A stretch of 41,512 bases of DNA, taken from the NCBI GenBank assembly GCA_016745055.1, contig JADGDF010000017.1, positions 1 to 41,512 of the forward strand. Reading direction: 5' to 3'. Within the stretch, counting starts at the first letter, position 1. Every line of letters begins with the position of its first letter. A program made the position numbers and the translations under genes. This stretch comes from Thiotrichaceae bacterium (GTDB lineage: Bacteria > Pseudomonadota > Gammaproteobacteria > Beggiatoales > Beggiatoaceae). The notes beneath the pieces are model-generated. The model was not told the origin of the DNA and made no database searches. It saw only the letters and a list, made by a program, of their open reading frames with translations. Positions 1-9,157 of this stretch are shown here, in pieces.

Positions 1-2097
1 TAAATTTTTAACAGAGATTTTGGAATGCTCAAAAGTATTGTCACTTAATATATCCGGATCATCAACGTTATGATGCTGTTCATGTGTGGTTAAACGTTTG
101 ATGAGAGGAACATTTAATAATTCTGGTTGTAAATAAGTTGTAATCCTTGCAATGACATCTTCTTCATGTGTTGGTTTCAAAATATAATCAACACCTTTGT
201 TAATAAAAGCCTTCGCTATATCTTCAGGTTTATTGGAGGCACTGAAAAATATAATAGGAATGTGCTGTGTATGTTTATCTTTTTTTAAATAATGGCTTAT
301 TTCAAAACCGTTCATGCCTGGCATATAGATATCCAGCAGAATAAGATGTGGCTGAATATGACTGGCAATATGAAGACCGTCGAGTCCATTGGATGCACTG
401 AGTATATCAAGGTCAAAATCACGTAAATGGTGAGCAACCAATTGTACGTTAAAGTTGTCGTCATCAATGATTAACAGTGAGGGGCAGGAAGACGTTGGGT
501 TGGGCTTGATGTCTTTTAATTCTGGTATAGGAATATCTACTGGAAAAAATTGTTTTAAAAATGCTTGTAATTGTACTTTATTTGATGTTTGAAGCAACGT
601 AAGTGCTTGTTCTGTAAATAGTGGATATTGGCCTTCTTGCTGTAATATATCTAATTGTTGCCTTAATGCCAGTAAACGTCCTAACAATGCATTTTGCCAA
701 CAAATTTGTAATATATCCAAAGGGGGCGCTACTGCTTGTATATCAGAGATGATTTGGATACAGTTTGTTTCTGTCCAATGTAATACAGGCAAACTCAGAT
801 TAAAATAAAAGCGACTACCCGTTGATGAACTTTCTATTTGCAGTTGACTGTCCATTTGTACCAATAATTGTCTGACGATGCTCAATCCTAATCCTGCTCC
901 ACTTTGTCCTAAAGTATTCCCTCTTTCAAATGGACGTAACAAGCGATCCCGTTCTTCAGGCGGAATGCCAATACCCGTATCAATCACTTCAAACATTAGC
1001 ACCGCTTCATGATTCTCAGTTTTAAGAACTTTAAAATTAAGTTTCACATAGCCTTCTTGAGTGTATTTAACCGCATTAGTTAACAAATTCAGTAAGATTT
1101 GTCGTAAGCGCAGTTTGTCCACCCGAATTTCTGCCGGCATTTTTTCTGGTGAGTGAAATTCAAATTGCAATCCTTTGGATTGTGCCTTTAATTTCATGAT
1201 GGTGGTGATGTGCGTTAGTAATTCAGGTAAATTGCAGCTTGTCGGAGTCAGTGTCAATTTCAACTGTTGATTTTCTAAACGAACGGTATCCAATACGGAA
1301 TTTACTAATTCGTGTAAATGTTCGACGCTTTGTCGAGTAATTGCCAGATTTGAACGTTGCTCCATGGACAGTTTACTGTCTTGCAACATGTTCAAGTAGC
1401 CTAGAACATTTTGTAATGGGGAGTTGAGTTCGTGACTCATGTCAGCAAGAAATTGCTGTTTGGCACGATTAGCGACTTCAATTTTTTCTTTAGCTTCCTG
1501 AAGAACTTTATTTTGGGCATGACTCCGTTCAAGTAAACCATGTAAAAATTGCAGAAATTTTACGGCAAGATAGCCAGTAATACCACTATGCACTGTCAGT
1601 AACATAACGGTTAATACCCATGTTTGTGGCTTATGGATATGGGCTTGATAATCAAGGTTGTAAACAAGGTAGTCTTGCATCACAAGTATTCCTATTGTGC
1701 TTAACACCATTGCTATAAATGTCACTGTGAACCAACCCGCCCGTTCTCCTAAAAATAAAATGGCAACGAATGTAAAGGTAACCATTGCGGTTTTGGCATT
1801 CATTGCAGGCCCAAACTGGACTAAGTGCACTATGATTGAAACCCAAGCAGCCACTAATACCCAGCCAACACGCCATAAATAACCGATTTTGTGACGGTAA
1901 ATCCATAAAATCCATAGGATGGCAATGGCTGTCAACCTTACCATGTAATAAAACTTCCATCCATAATCAAAAATGTGAAAAGTGATGAATGTAATTTCTA
2001 CAAGAGAAAACATTGCAGATAAAAAAATGAACTGGTTGATTAAATGACTGCGAAATTGTTTGATTTCTCTGCTAGAAAATATGTTTGTATCCATCAT
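1..2097 (-). CDS. Hybrid sensor histidine kinase with receiver domain (partial, C-terminus off window)
   Basis: Translating the minus strand from 2097 gives an open frame of 699 codons that is still open at base 1, so the C-terminus is missing. Residues about 20-170 hold several hydrophobic segments, an integral-membrane sensor region without a recognised ligand pocket. A short coiled linker leads to the dimerisation/phosphoacceptor domain, where the H-box reads SHELNSPLQN (His222) in place of the usual SHELRTPL. The ATPase domain follows with an N-box (LLNLLTNAVKYT), G1 (DTGIGIP) and G2 (GAGLGLSIV). Near the window edge is a receiver domain with the acidic pair in IIDDD and phospho-acceptor Asp589 in LLDIYMPGMNG. 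The frame opens with two consecutive ATGs (2097 and 2094), so the first residue is uncertain by one. The signal sensed and the output partner cannot be read here; a further domain may lie beyond base 1. Confidence 0.93.
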   Translation of the reverse strand, partial: MMDTNIFSSREIKQFRSHLINQFIFLSAMFSLVEITFITFHIFDYGWKFYYMVRLTAIAILWILWIYRHKIGYLWRVGWVLVAAWVSIIVHLVQFGPAMNAKTAMVTFTFVAILFLGERAGWFTVTFIAMVLSTIGILVMQDYLVYNLDYQAHIHKPQTWVLTVMLLTVHSGITGYLAVKFLQFLHGLLERSHAQNKVLQEAKEKIEVANRAKQQFLADMSHELNSPLQNVLGYLNMLQDSKLSMEQRSNLAITRQSVEHLHELVNSVLDTVRLENQQLKLTLTPTSCNLPELLTHITTIMKLKAQSKGLQFEFHSPEKMPAEIRVDKLRLRQILLNLLTNAVKYTQEGYVKLNFKVLKTENHEAVLMFEVIDTGIGIPPEERDRLLRPFERGNTLGQSGAGLGLSIVRQLLVQMDSQLQIESSSTGSRFYFNLSLPVLHWTETNCIQIISDIQAVAPPLDILQICWQNALLGRLLALRQQLDILQQEGQYPLFTEQALTLLQTSNKVQLQAFLKQFFPVDIPIPELKDIKPNPTSSCPSLLIIDDDNFNVQLVAHHLRDFDLDILSASNGLDGLHIASHIQPHLILLDIYMPGMNGFEISHYLKKDKHTQHIPIIFFSASNKPEDIAKAFINKGVDYILKPTHEEDVIARITTYLQPELLNVPLIKRLTTHEQHHNVDDPDILSDNTFEHSKISVKNL

Positions 2098-2111
2098 CTA
2101 CCTATATTTAC

Positions 2112-2140
2112 ATATTAATAAAATTTATATAAAAATTCAA
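2112..2140 (-). promoter_or_regulatory. Candidate sigma70 promoter of the hybrid kinase
   Basis: On the minus strand TTGAAT (2140-2135) and TAATAT (2117-2112) are separated by exactly 17 bases, with the kinase start about 15-18 bases further on. The region is very AT-rich, so chance matches are likely and the leader would be very short. Confidence 0.3.
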
Positions 2141-2213
2141 AATATTTGCCATATCTTAGGTAATAAATAGGTTGTCGTGCAGTTTAAGTCTTTGATATTT
2201 AATCTATTTAAAA

Positions 2214-2253
2214 ATTTGTGCGGCAAAGTCAAATATTTGTGCGGCAAAGTCAA
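2214..2253. repeat. Two tandem copies of a 19-base motif at 21-base spacing
   Basis: ATTTGTGCGGCAAAGTCAA occurs at 2214-2232 and again, identically, at 2235-2253, a period of 21 bases or two helical turns. It lies in the divergent promoter region. Identical sites on the same helix face are typical of a regulator binding as adjacent dimers. The regulator is unknown; a simple local duplication is the alternative. Confidence 0.75.
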
Positions 2254-2472
2254 GTATGGGGGCATTTTCTTTGATATAAATTACTTGAGTGAAAATTTTT
2301 CTAAAATGTTTGAAGAAGTATTTTCTTTCGTTGAATAAACCTTGCCTAATTTTTAACTAAGTTTACGGTTATTGCATTGACTGGTTCCCCACCCTATTAG
2401 CTTAAAGAGGGGAAAAAAGATTGATTAGAAGTATTTTTGAATTCCGAAATTCATTATTTTTGAGAAAACACT

Positions 2473-5400
2473 ATGAAAATAAACATGTTACATTTAAAAA
2501 AGTATTTGATGCTTTTAGCAAACATCGTGCTGCTATTAGGACTAATTTTTTCTAACCCAGTTTGGGCAGCATGTAACTACGATATTGGTGATCACAAATT
2601 TATATGTTCTTTTAATGGCAACAGCCATAGTACTCAGGCTGCGTGTGATAGTGGTTGTGTTGCTACCCCTGTTATTTCGCAACCTGTAAATGTTCCAGTT
2701 TACACCTATACAGTAAAAGCCCAGATAGCTGGAGGAGAAGGGGGGTGTATTCGGGAAGTAGCAAGTAGTGATTGTAAAAGCAGTCATATTTATGAAAAGG
2801 TCGAACAAGATACACCGTTTATGTTTCAAGTTTCTCTTAATGAAGGTTATACATTTTCTGAGTGGTCAGGTGATTGTAAGGGCCGCAGTGCTGGTTTAGC
2901 AACAATGACAACAACAACTTATGAGGTGGAAGAGTTTGGGGAAAAGGTATTTATCTGCACCGCCGTTTTAGAGAAAAAAAAGACGCCAGTAATAATAGAA
3001 GAGCCCACCATTCCTGTTGAAACACCAGTAAAAAAAGCTCAAACAATTTACTTTGGCGATATAGCAGAACAAATACCAGGTAGTCCAAACATTTCTCTCA
3101 GTGCTCAGGCCTCTTCAGGCTTATCAGTTGATTTTAGTTTGGACAGTGCAAGTAGGGGCTGTGAATTATCAAGCAATACTGTAAAAAACGTAAGCGAAGG
3201 TATTTGTATTATTCATGCCCACCAAGCGGGTAATGATGAATATGAGCCTGCTCCCGAAGTCACCCAGCGTTTTACAATAAAACCCCACATAGTAAAAAAG
3301 GAACAAACAATTCAGTTTGATAGCATTGCGGATCAAATGGCAGGTGATTCAGACATTTTTCTCAGTGCTCAAGCAAGTTCAGGATTATCGGTTGATTTTA
3401 GCCTAGATAGTACGAGCAGTGGGTGCGAATTATCTGCTAATACTGTAAAAAATGTGAGTGTGGGGATTTGCATCATTCATGCTAACCAGGTGGGTAATGA
3501 TGAATATGTGTCTGCACCAACAGTGACACAACGTTTTAACATCACTGAAAAACATGTTACTCAACCATCACAAACGATAACTCTTGATATTTTACCTAAT
3601 AACAACGGAATTGATTCAAATTGTGAATTAATGGGCAATGCTATTAATCTGAATGGCATTGGAACATGCACTATTCAAACTAAACATATAGGTCAGGTTT
3701 CTAGTCATGTAAATATCACTTTAAAAGAAAAACCTATAGTTAATCAACCTATGACATTTAGTTTAGTGTCAGGCAGTCCAGATTGTAGTTTGGATAACAA
3801 TAGTATCACTATTAATACAACAGGGACTTGTACTATCCAAAATGAACAAGGCAGTAAAGTCATTGGTAATACAGCCTTTTCTTTAAGTGAGTCACTTAAA
3901 CCTTATCTACCTCTAAGTTTTAATTTGAAAGCAGAAACTGTTGTCAACAGTGAAATTTGTAGTTCAGAAGAGCCTAAAATAATAGTTGCAATAGAATCCC
4001 CCGTATTGCAAACATTTAATGTATGTTCACCAACGACTATTGCTTCCGATGATCTGACTATTCCTGTTATTCCTGATTCCACTAATAATACTTCTACTTC
4101 GTTATCATCAGCTACTTTACCCACTGTAGTTGCACAAAATGGTGTTGCAGATAGTGTCATGTCAAATCATAACCAAACTACTCATAATCTCACAGTGACA
4201 GAAAAAGGTAGCGTATCTGGCGGAGAAATGTGTGGTTATACTAAAAATGAAGGGATACTTTCTGATATTACGATTTGTAAGGATGGCACGGTTGAAGGTG
4301 GCATATTATCTGGCAATATTAAAAATGAAGGGATTGCAAAGAATCTTGAATTTACTGGCAACCAATTTATTGGTGGTACATTGCAAGGTGAAATAGCAAG
4401 CATCAGTCTCATGCAAGATGTGACATTAGATAAAAACACGGTATTAGATGGCGGCGAAATGGCAGGGACAATCAAGTGCCTTTCTTCAGAAACTTCTATT
4501 TTAAAAAATGTCACTACCAAAGCATGTACTGAAATCATTGGTTGTAAATTAGATAACACAACGCAAAGAGAGATTGATAGAAACTGCGCGCCTACTGATA
4601 TTATTTTGAAGTTAGGAACAGAAGAAAAACAACCGCTTATTGAAGAAAAGGTTGAAAAACAAGAGCAGACGATTACCTTTGAAGAAATTCCTGGTAAAGC
4701 ATTTTCTGACGAACCTTTTGAGCTTGAGGCAACGTCTGATTCAGGTTTACCTATAACATTTAGTTTAATGCCAACGAGTTTGGGATGTGAATTAGGAAGT
4801 AATGTTATCACAGTAACGAATATTGGTCGTTGTGTAGTTAAAGCAGAACAAATTGGTAATGAAACATTTGCACCTGCTGAAGTTATGCAAGAGTTTGCAA
4901 TTAATAGAGCCTCGCAAACAATTATATTCAGTGAGGTGTTTGATTCAGATAACCAGGCTATTTCTTTTGAAGAAAAGGGGATTAGTAGTCAAGCTTATTG
5001 GCTCAAAGCAACCTCAACCTCTGGATTACCTGTGACTTACAATTTAGCTTTTGAAAGTGTCAATTGTGATTTAGGTGATATGGAAGGTAATTATTACATC
5101 ACTGCTGAAGATAGAGCAACCTGTATTATTGAGGCTAATCAAGTAGGCAGTGAGCATTTTGAAGAAGCTGAAGCGGTGACACTGGTTTTTTTTATCATAC
5201 CAGAAAACTCTATCTGTGAAGAAGCAGGTAATTTTTGGCATGAAAATAAGTGTCTAATTTTGCCTGAGCTTGAAAATGCGGGGGTTGATAGTACAGGACG
5301 GCCTATTGATTCAAAAGCTATTTTAAAAGGTGGGGTATCTATCAATGGCGCAGCTATGCAACAACAGGTAACTATATCCTTAAGTGATATGCCTGTTGAT

Positions 5401-5751
5401 GTCTTAGTAGCAGGAAATATCCAGTTTGATGAAGAAGATATTGGTAAAACGGTTGATATGGTTGTCGCTGCTACTTATTCATTAGCTTTTCCACAGAAGG
5501 GTATTATTTATTATGATTATAATGATGGTCAGATAGATGTTTGGGATGGAAATATAGCTAATTTAGATGCTTATGAAGCTCAATATGAAATCACTACGGA
5601 AAATTTGCATTTTTCAATGCCTTTATTTAGTGCGACGTTTGAAAAGAAAGCTTATATAGCAGGTAAGATATTGATTTCCCTTGGTTATCGAATGTTTGAC
5701 GATAGTTTTAAATTTAATAACGACCTCATTACTATTGAGATAGTGAAGTAA
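2473..5751 (+). CDS. Large exported multidomain protein with MBG/Ig-like repeats and beta-solenoid segment
   Basis: 1092 residues. A clear Sec signal peptide ends near VWA/ACNY (residues about 33-34). Residues about 55-165 resemble a divergent InlB B-repeat (GEGGC, FSEWSGDCKG). Two nearly identical Ig-like repeats of the bacterial MBG style begin at about 190 and 278 (88-residue period), each with SSGLSVDFSLDS, GCEL and GICIIHA; diverged copies begin at about 732 and 815. Each repeat carries two cysteines that could form a disulfide. Residues about 575-700 contain recurring GG-x3-G-x-I-x-N-x-G patterns that look like a beta-solenoid. The last about 180 residues carry a small cysteine loop (C-x11-C, about 915-927) and a domain also present in the next gene. 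No sortase signal, autotransporter barrel or catalytic motif is seen. ATG follows a weak GAGAAA ribosome site. Function unknown; surface or periplasmic location is inferred. Confidence 0.88.
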   Translation: MKINMLHLKKYLMLLANIVLLLGLIFSNPVWAACNYDIGDHKFICSFNGNSHSTQAACDSGCVATPVISQPVNVPVYTYTVKAQIAGGEGGCIREVASSDCKSSHIYEKVEQDTPFMFQVSLNEGYTFSEWSGDCKGRSAGLATMTTTTYEVEEFGEKVFICTAVLEKKKTPVIIEEPTIPVETPVKKAQTIYFGDIAEQIPGSPNISLSAQASSGLSVDFSLDSASRGCELSSNTVKNVSEGICIIHAHQAGNDEYEPAPEVTQRFTIKPHIVKKEQTIQFDSIADQMAGDSDIFLSAQASSGLSVDFSLDSTSSGCELSANTVKNVSVGICIIHANQVGNDEYVSAPTVTQRFNITEKHVTQPSQTITLDILPNNNGIDSNCELMGNAINLNGIGTCTIQTKHIGQVSSHVNITLKEKPIVNQPMTFSLVSGSPDCSLDNNSITINTTGTCTIQNEQGSKVIGNTAFSLSESLKPYLPLSFNLKAETVVNSEICSSEEPKIIVAIESPVLQTFNVCSPTTIASDDLTIPVIPDSTNNTSTSLSSATLPTVVAQNGVADSVMSNHNQTTHNLTVTEKGSVSGGEMCGYTKNEGILSDITICKDGTVEGGILSGNIKNEGIAKNLEFTGNQFIGGTLQGEIASISLMQDVTLDKNTVLDGGEMAGTIKCLSSETSILKNVTTKACTEIIGCKLDNTTQREIDRNCAPTDIILKLGTEEKQPLIEEKVEKQEQTITFEEIPGKAFSDEPFELEATSDSGLPITFSLMPTSLGCELGSNVITVTNIGRCVVKAEQIGNETFAPAEVMQEFAINRASQTIIFSEVFDSDNQAISFEEKGISSQAYWLKATSTSGLPVTYNLAFESVNCDLGDMEGNYYITAEDRATCIIEANQVGSEHFEEAEAVTLVFFIIPENSICEEAGNFWHENKCLILPELENAGVDSTGRPIDSKAILKGGVSINGAAMQQQVTISLSDMPVDVLVAGNIQFDEEDIGKTVDMVVAATYSLAFPQKGIIYYDYNDGQIDVWDGNIANLDAYEAQYEITTENLHFSMPLFSATFEKKAYIAGKILISLGYRMFDDSFKFNNDLITIEIVK

Positions 5752-5756
5752 CAACA

Positions 5757-5901
5757 TTAACCACCCCCTAACCCCCTCCTTAAAAAGGAGGGGGAACTTG
5801 AATCTCCCTTAAAATGAGTGGAAAACTTGTATTTCTCTTAAAAATTAGGGGTGAATTTAAACTCCCCCTCCTTTTTAAGGAGGGGGTTGGGGGGTGGTTA
5901 A
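5757..5901. repeat. Paired-hairpin element 1 (opposite polarity to elements 2-4)
   Basis: A 145-base element begins 6 bases after the preceding stop codon. The ends are inverted: TTAACCACCCCCTAA at 5757-5771 and its near-complement at 5887-5901. Inside each end is a perfect 10-bp hairpin, CCCCCTCCTT-AAA-AAGGAGGGGG (5772-5794) and CCCCCTCCTT-TTT-AAGGAGGGGG (5864-5886). The centre contains two decayed units with AACTTG and TCTCnCTTAAAA. In this copy the left arm carries the CCCCCTAA variant and the right arm the CCCCCCAA variant, the reverse of the other three copies. Confidence 0.92.
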
Positions 5902-5929
5902 AACCATTTTTCAACACAAGAGACAAACA

Positions 5930-8900
5930 ATGGCGCACGCAAAAACCCAACTTAAAAACCTATCAATAGGTTTTCTGCTCAGCATGGGATACTTTCTCAT
6001 GCCTATTGCAATGGCAAGTAACAACCTAACGCCAACAAATATAAACCTATCAGAACAATTACGCACTCGTTCTGGACAGGCAAACCTTACTTTACCCAAA
6101 AGCATGGAAGTAGGTACCGTTATTAGCGATCTCGGTGCGACTGATCCTAATAAAGGTGACACGCATACTTACCAACTCAGTCCAGGTTGTGACATTGAGC
6201 AATTAGACAATGACACTTTTGAAATAGCAAATAATCAACTCAAGCTACTACAACCTTTAACAAAAACAGAATACACCATTTGCATTAAAACGACAGACCA
6301 AGGAAATTTGAGCTTTGAAAAAGCTTTTACTTTCAAAGTCACTGAAAACGATCCCAAACTTTACATTCAAACCACAGGTGAAGGTAATGGTATCGTTCAA
6401 ACTCATTATGTCGGTGAAAATACTGCAGGTTTATCCATCATGCAATTATGGGCAGTCGCTGATAACGATTCGGTTTTTACCTATTGGCGTGATGATAATG
6501 CACCAGAATGTCATGGTACAAATTCATTGACTGAAGTCCTTATTGATAATATGAAAACTTGTATCGCCTATTTTGAACCTATAGGTAGTGTTACTGACAA
6601 TACCAGTTCTATTCCTGCTGAAACTTTTGAAGATTTTGCCCTTAATTTTCAAATGAAAGGACAAGGTAACGGTATGATTAATTCTGAGCAGGTTGGTCAA
6701 GATGCAACAGAAATTCCTCTGGTAAAACTCGTGGCAGAAGCGGATGAAAATTCTTTATTCAGCCATTGGGATCAAGACAATGCGCCAGAATGTTATGGCG
6801 AAAATCCTATTATTGAACAAATTGCGATTGATGCCAATAAAACTTGTATTGCCTATTTTAAGCCTATTTCTATTGCTGATAAAAAAGAGCAAATTATTAC
6901 AATTAAAGCAGAAAAATCTCCTGATAGCTTTTTTCCTAAAATCTATATTGTTGGTGATGCATTAACCCTTTCTGTAACAGGTGGAGAGTCAGGCAATCCT
7001 GTTGAATTAAAGGAAAATGATACAAGCGTTTGCAAAATCACTGGTAGCACATTAACTCTATTAAAACCAGGTTTATGTGGTATTCGCACAACGCAAGCAG
7101 GCACTAAATTTTATCTTGATGCCGATTCTAAAGCTGTTTATTTACAAGTTCTATCAGATAAAACCACCATTACGGGTCAAATTTATTCAGATAATGAACA
7201 ATTTGTAATGGTTGATGATGTTGGCAACATCAATTCAATTACCACTATTGATACGATTAGCGTGTCGTTAAATATTGAACCTACCCTTAAAGATGTGGGT
7301 AAAAAAGCCGAAGTTTTATTAGTTGCCAATGTGAATGGTCAATGGTTTCAAGCCACTAAACAAGGTTGGCAAACATGGGATCAAAACGAAAATACCCTTG
7401 AATCACTCACACAAATTACGTTAGATAAAACCGTGGTTAACTTACCTGTTTATCGAGGCACATTACCGCTTGTGGGTATTGTTAAAGTGTTAGCTGGTTA
7501 CCGTTTAGCCAGTGGTGAAATGATAAAACCACAACAAATTTTACTTTTAAAAATTACTCAGCCACAAAACCCAGAGCAAGTGGCTCAGAATGACTGTGAA
7601 AAACAAGGGGGTATTTATTTCATCAAACGTTGTTTTACTGATTTACATGCTTTAAAAGATACAAATGATACGAATGTTGATAGTTTCAAAGGGGGTATTT
7701 ATCAATTTGATCAACCACCCGAACAAGCTTTACAACAGACGATAGATATTGAGTGTCGTGCTAATAAACGTGTTGCTATTTTAGGACGTTTTAATACGCC
7801 TGAAGAGTATGTTGGTACAAAAGCAGAAATTGCTATGGTGTTTTCCAACCAGTCAACAGGGATTGTTTATAGCTATGATGGTCAGGGTTTTCAAGAAGTA
7901 CCTTATGAATATGGTTTTAGTAATACCTTATTACTTGACAAAATATCAGGTAAACCCACGGATGCATTACCAGCCATTTATGCTACTACCTTTTTTGAAG
8001 GACAATTACCAACGCAAGGTGAATTAGATGCCCATTTTGGCTTTATCATTCGCAATGAAGAAGGGGATGCTGAGTGGATACAATATTCTATTACGCCATT
8101 AAAAGTGAATGTGTTAGCTGAAAGCTGTATGAATCCTGATTTGAAATTGGATATTACTTTACAAGGTGACGGCAAAGGTAAGGTTGAAAGTGTTGAAAAC
8201 AGTGATGGCACTATTCAGCTAACAGCAACGGCAGTGGATAGTAGTATTTTTTATGGTTGGGAAGGCGATATGAAAGGCTGTGAAGGTAGGGAAGCAAGAA
8301 TTGTTGTCACGCCCCAAATCCATCCAGCATATCCTGAAGAAAGCCAATATACTTGCCATCCAGTTTTTGGTTTAGAAGTATTAGGTACACTTGATTGTGA
8401 GGAAGGCGATACAACGTGTTGTGACGCTAATGATATAAATTGCCCTGTCATTCCTAGCTCTTGTCATCCTCCTAAAACCTCAACAAGATGGATTCACTAT
8501 ATTCCTAATACCAGTAGTGTATTCGTTGGAAAAATTGTTTTCACGAATATGTCTAATGAGATAAAGAAACTCCAATGGGCACTTAATGATCAAGGAGGAA
8601 AGGATTTAGGAGGCTCTTCAATAGAATTAGAACCCTTTGAAATAAAGTCATTGTCTTTTAGTGAGTTAGAAGCTGAAAGTCAAAGAGCTTGGTCAGGAAG
8701 AGCTTCTATGAAAATCAATGGCGTAGATGATGACGTTAGAGTTGCAGGTTATGTAAAAAGAAAAACCAATGACAATTTATGGAAGACACTTACTGCAACG
8801 AGTAAGCATAGATTGTATAACTTGCCTGCTAGTGATGATCAGCAAACCAAATCAATTATCTATGCCTATAACACGGGTAATGAAGAAATCAGTCTTTTAG

Positions 8901-9151
8901 GGCGATTGATTGACAATGATTCATATCAAGTTTTTGAGCTTGATAAAGATACTTCCATACAACCAAATTCTTTTATACGCATGACAAGTTCAGAACTTTT
9001 TGAATTAATTGAGTTTTCTTATTGGTCAGAGGGGAGTTGGATAGAAATTTTTCCTGAAGATGTTGCAAAACGTTGTAATGGGAATATTCAGTTGCAGTTG
9101 TTTGTAAGCGATTATAATTTTATAAATAATTTGACGTTAGTTGATGAGTAA
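5930..9151 (+). CDS. Large exported multidomain protein with cadherin-like and InlB-B-like repeats
   Basis: 1073 residues from ATG 5930, which directly precedes a signal peptide ending near IAMA/SNN (about residue 30). A GTG at 5894 is in frame 12 codons upstream, inside hairpin element 1 and 10 bases after a perfect AAGGAGG; it is the alternative start. Domains: cadherin-like region about 40-140; two InlB-B-like repeats about 143-219 and 237-314, each with FxxWxxDNAPEC and KTCIAYF; a third such repeat about 740-819 (YGWEGDMKGC). Two copies of an unnamed domain occur at about 412-542 and 587-727; the second closely matches the C-terminal domain of the preceding gene (GGI/GGV, VGTKAE/IGKTVD, GIVYSYDG/GIIYYDYND). 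The last about 220 residues are a separate unrecognised domain. No catalytic motif is visible. Probably surface or periplasmic; function unknown. Confidence 0.87.
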   Translation: MAHAKTQLKNLSIGFLLSMGYFLMPIAMASNNLTPTNINLSEQLRTRSGQANLTLPKSMEVGTVISDLGATDPNKGDTHTYQLSPGCDIEQLDNDTFEIANNQLKLLQPLTKTEYTICIKTTDQGNLSFEKAFTFKVTENDPKLYIQTTGEGNGIVQTHYVGENTAGLSIMQLWAVADNDSVFTYWRDDNAPECHGTNSLTEVLIDNMKTCIAYFEPIGSVTDNTSSIPAETFEDFALNFQMKGQGNGMINSEQVGQDATEIPLVKLVAEADENSLFSHWDQDNAPECYGENPIIEQIAIDANKTCIAYFKPISIADKKEQIITIKAEKSPDSFFPKIYIVGDALTLSVTGGESGNPVELKENDTSVCKITGSTLTLLKPGLCGIRTTQAGTKFYLDADSKAVYLQVLSDKTTITGQIYSDNEQFVMVDDVGNINSITTIDTISVSLNIEPTLKDVGKKAEVLLVANVNGQWFQATKQGWQTWDQNENTLESLTQITLDKTVVNLPVYRGTLPLVGIVKVLAGYRLASGEMIKPQQILLLKITQPQNPEQVAQNDCEKQGGIYFIKRCFTDLHALKDTNDTNVDSFKGGIYQFDQPPEQALQQTIDIECRANKRVAILGRFNTPEEYVGTKAEIAMVFSNQSTGIVYSYDGQGFQEVPYEYGFSNTLLLDKISGKPTDALPAIYATTFFEGQLPTQGELDAHFGFIIRNEEGDAEWIQYSITPLKVNVLAESCMNPDLKLDITLQGDGKGKVESVENSDGTIQLTATAVDSSIFYGWEGDMKGCEGREARIVVTPQIHPAYPEESQYTCHPVFGLEVLGTLDCEEGDTTCCDANDINCPVIPSSCHPPKTSTRWIHYIPNTSSVFVGKIVFTNMSNEIKKLQWALNDQGGKDLGGSSIELEPFEIKSLSFSELEAESQRAWSGRASMKINGVDDDVRVAGYVKRKTNDNLWKTLTATSKHRLYNLPASDDQQTKSIIYAYNTGNEEISLLGRLIDNDSYQVFELDKDTSIQPNSFIRMTSSELFELIEFSYWSEGSWIEIFPEDVAKRCNGNIQLQLFVSDYNFINNLTLVDE

Positions 9152-9157
9152 GAAGAG

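Larger units (their letters stand above)
2098..2472. other. Divergent intergenic region between kinase and first secreted-protein gene
   Basis: 375 bases, very AT-rich, between two divergently transcribed genes. It holds the candidate kinase promoter, a tandem 21-base repeat (2214-2253), and a weak hairpin TTCCCC/GGGGAA (2385-2390 with 2409-2414). A TTGACT at 2377-2382 has no convincing -10 at the right distance. No small gene was found. Confidence 0.6.

Noticed and set aside
2214..2253. CRISPR or minisatellite
   Set aside because: Only two copies at 21-base spacing with no spacer sequence.
2377..2400. Promoter at TTGACT 2377-2382 for the first secreted gene
   Set aside because: The nearest -10-like TATTAG is only 12 bases away, too close for a sigma70 promoter.
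2385..2414. Degenerate copy of the paired-hairpin element upstream of the first secreted gene
   Set aside because: CCCCACCCT and GAGGGGAA recall the arm, but the inner CCTCCTT/AAGGAGG hairpin is absent and similarity is too short to call.
4236..4811. Minus-strand open frame of 191 codons
   Set aside because: It is antisense to the first secreted-protein gene, has no ribosome site and shows no domain.
5894..5929. GTG 5894 as the definite start of the second secreted protein
   Set aside because: It has an excellent ribosome site, but it lies inside the repeat; ATG 5930 sits directly before a normal signal peptide. It is kept only as an alternative.
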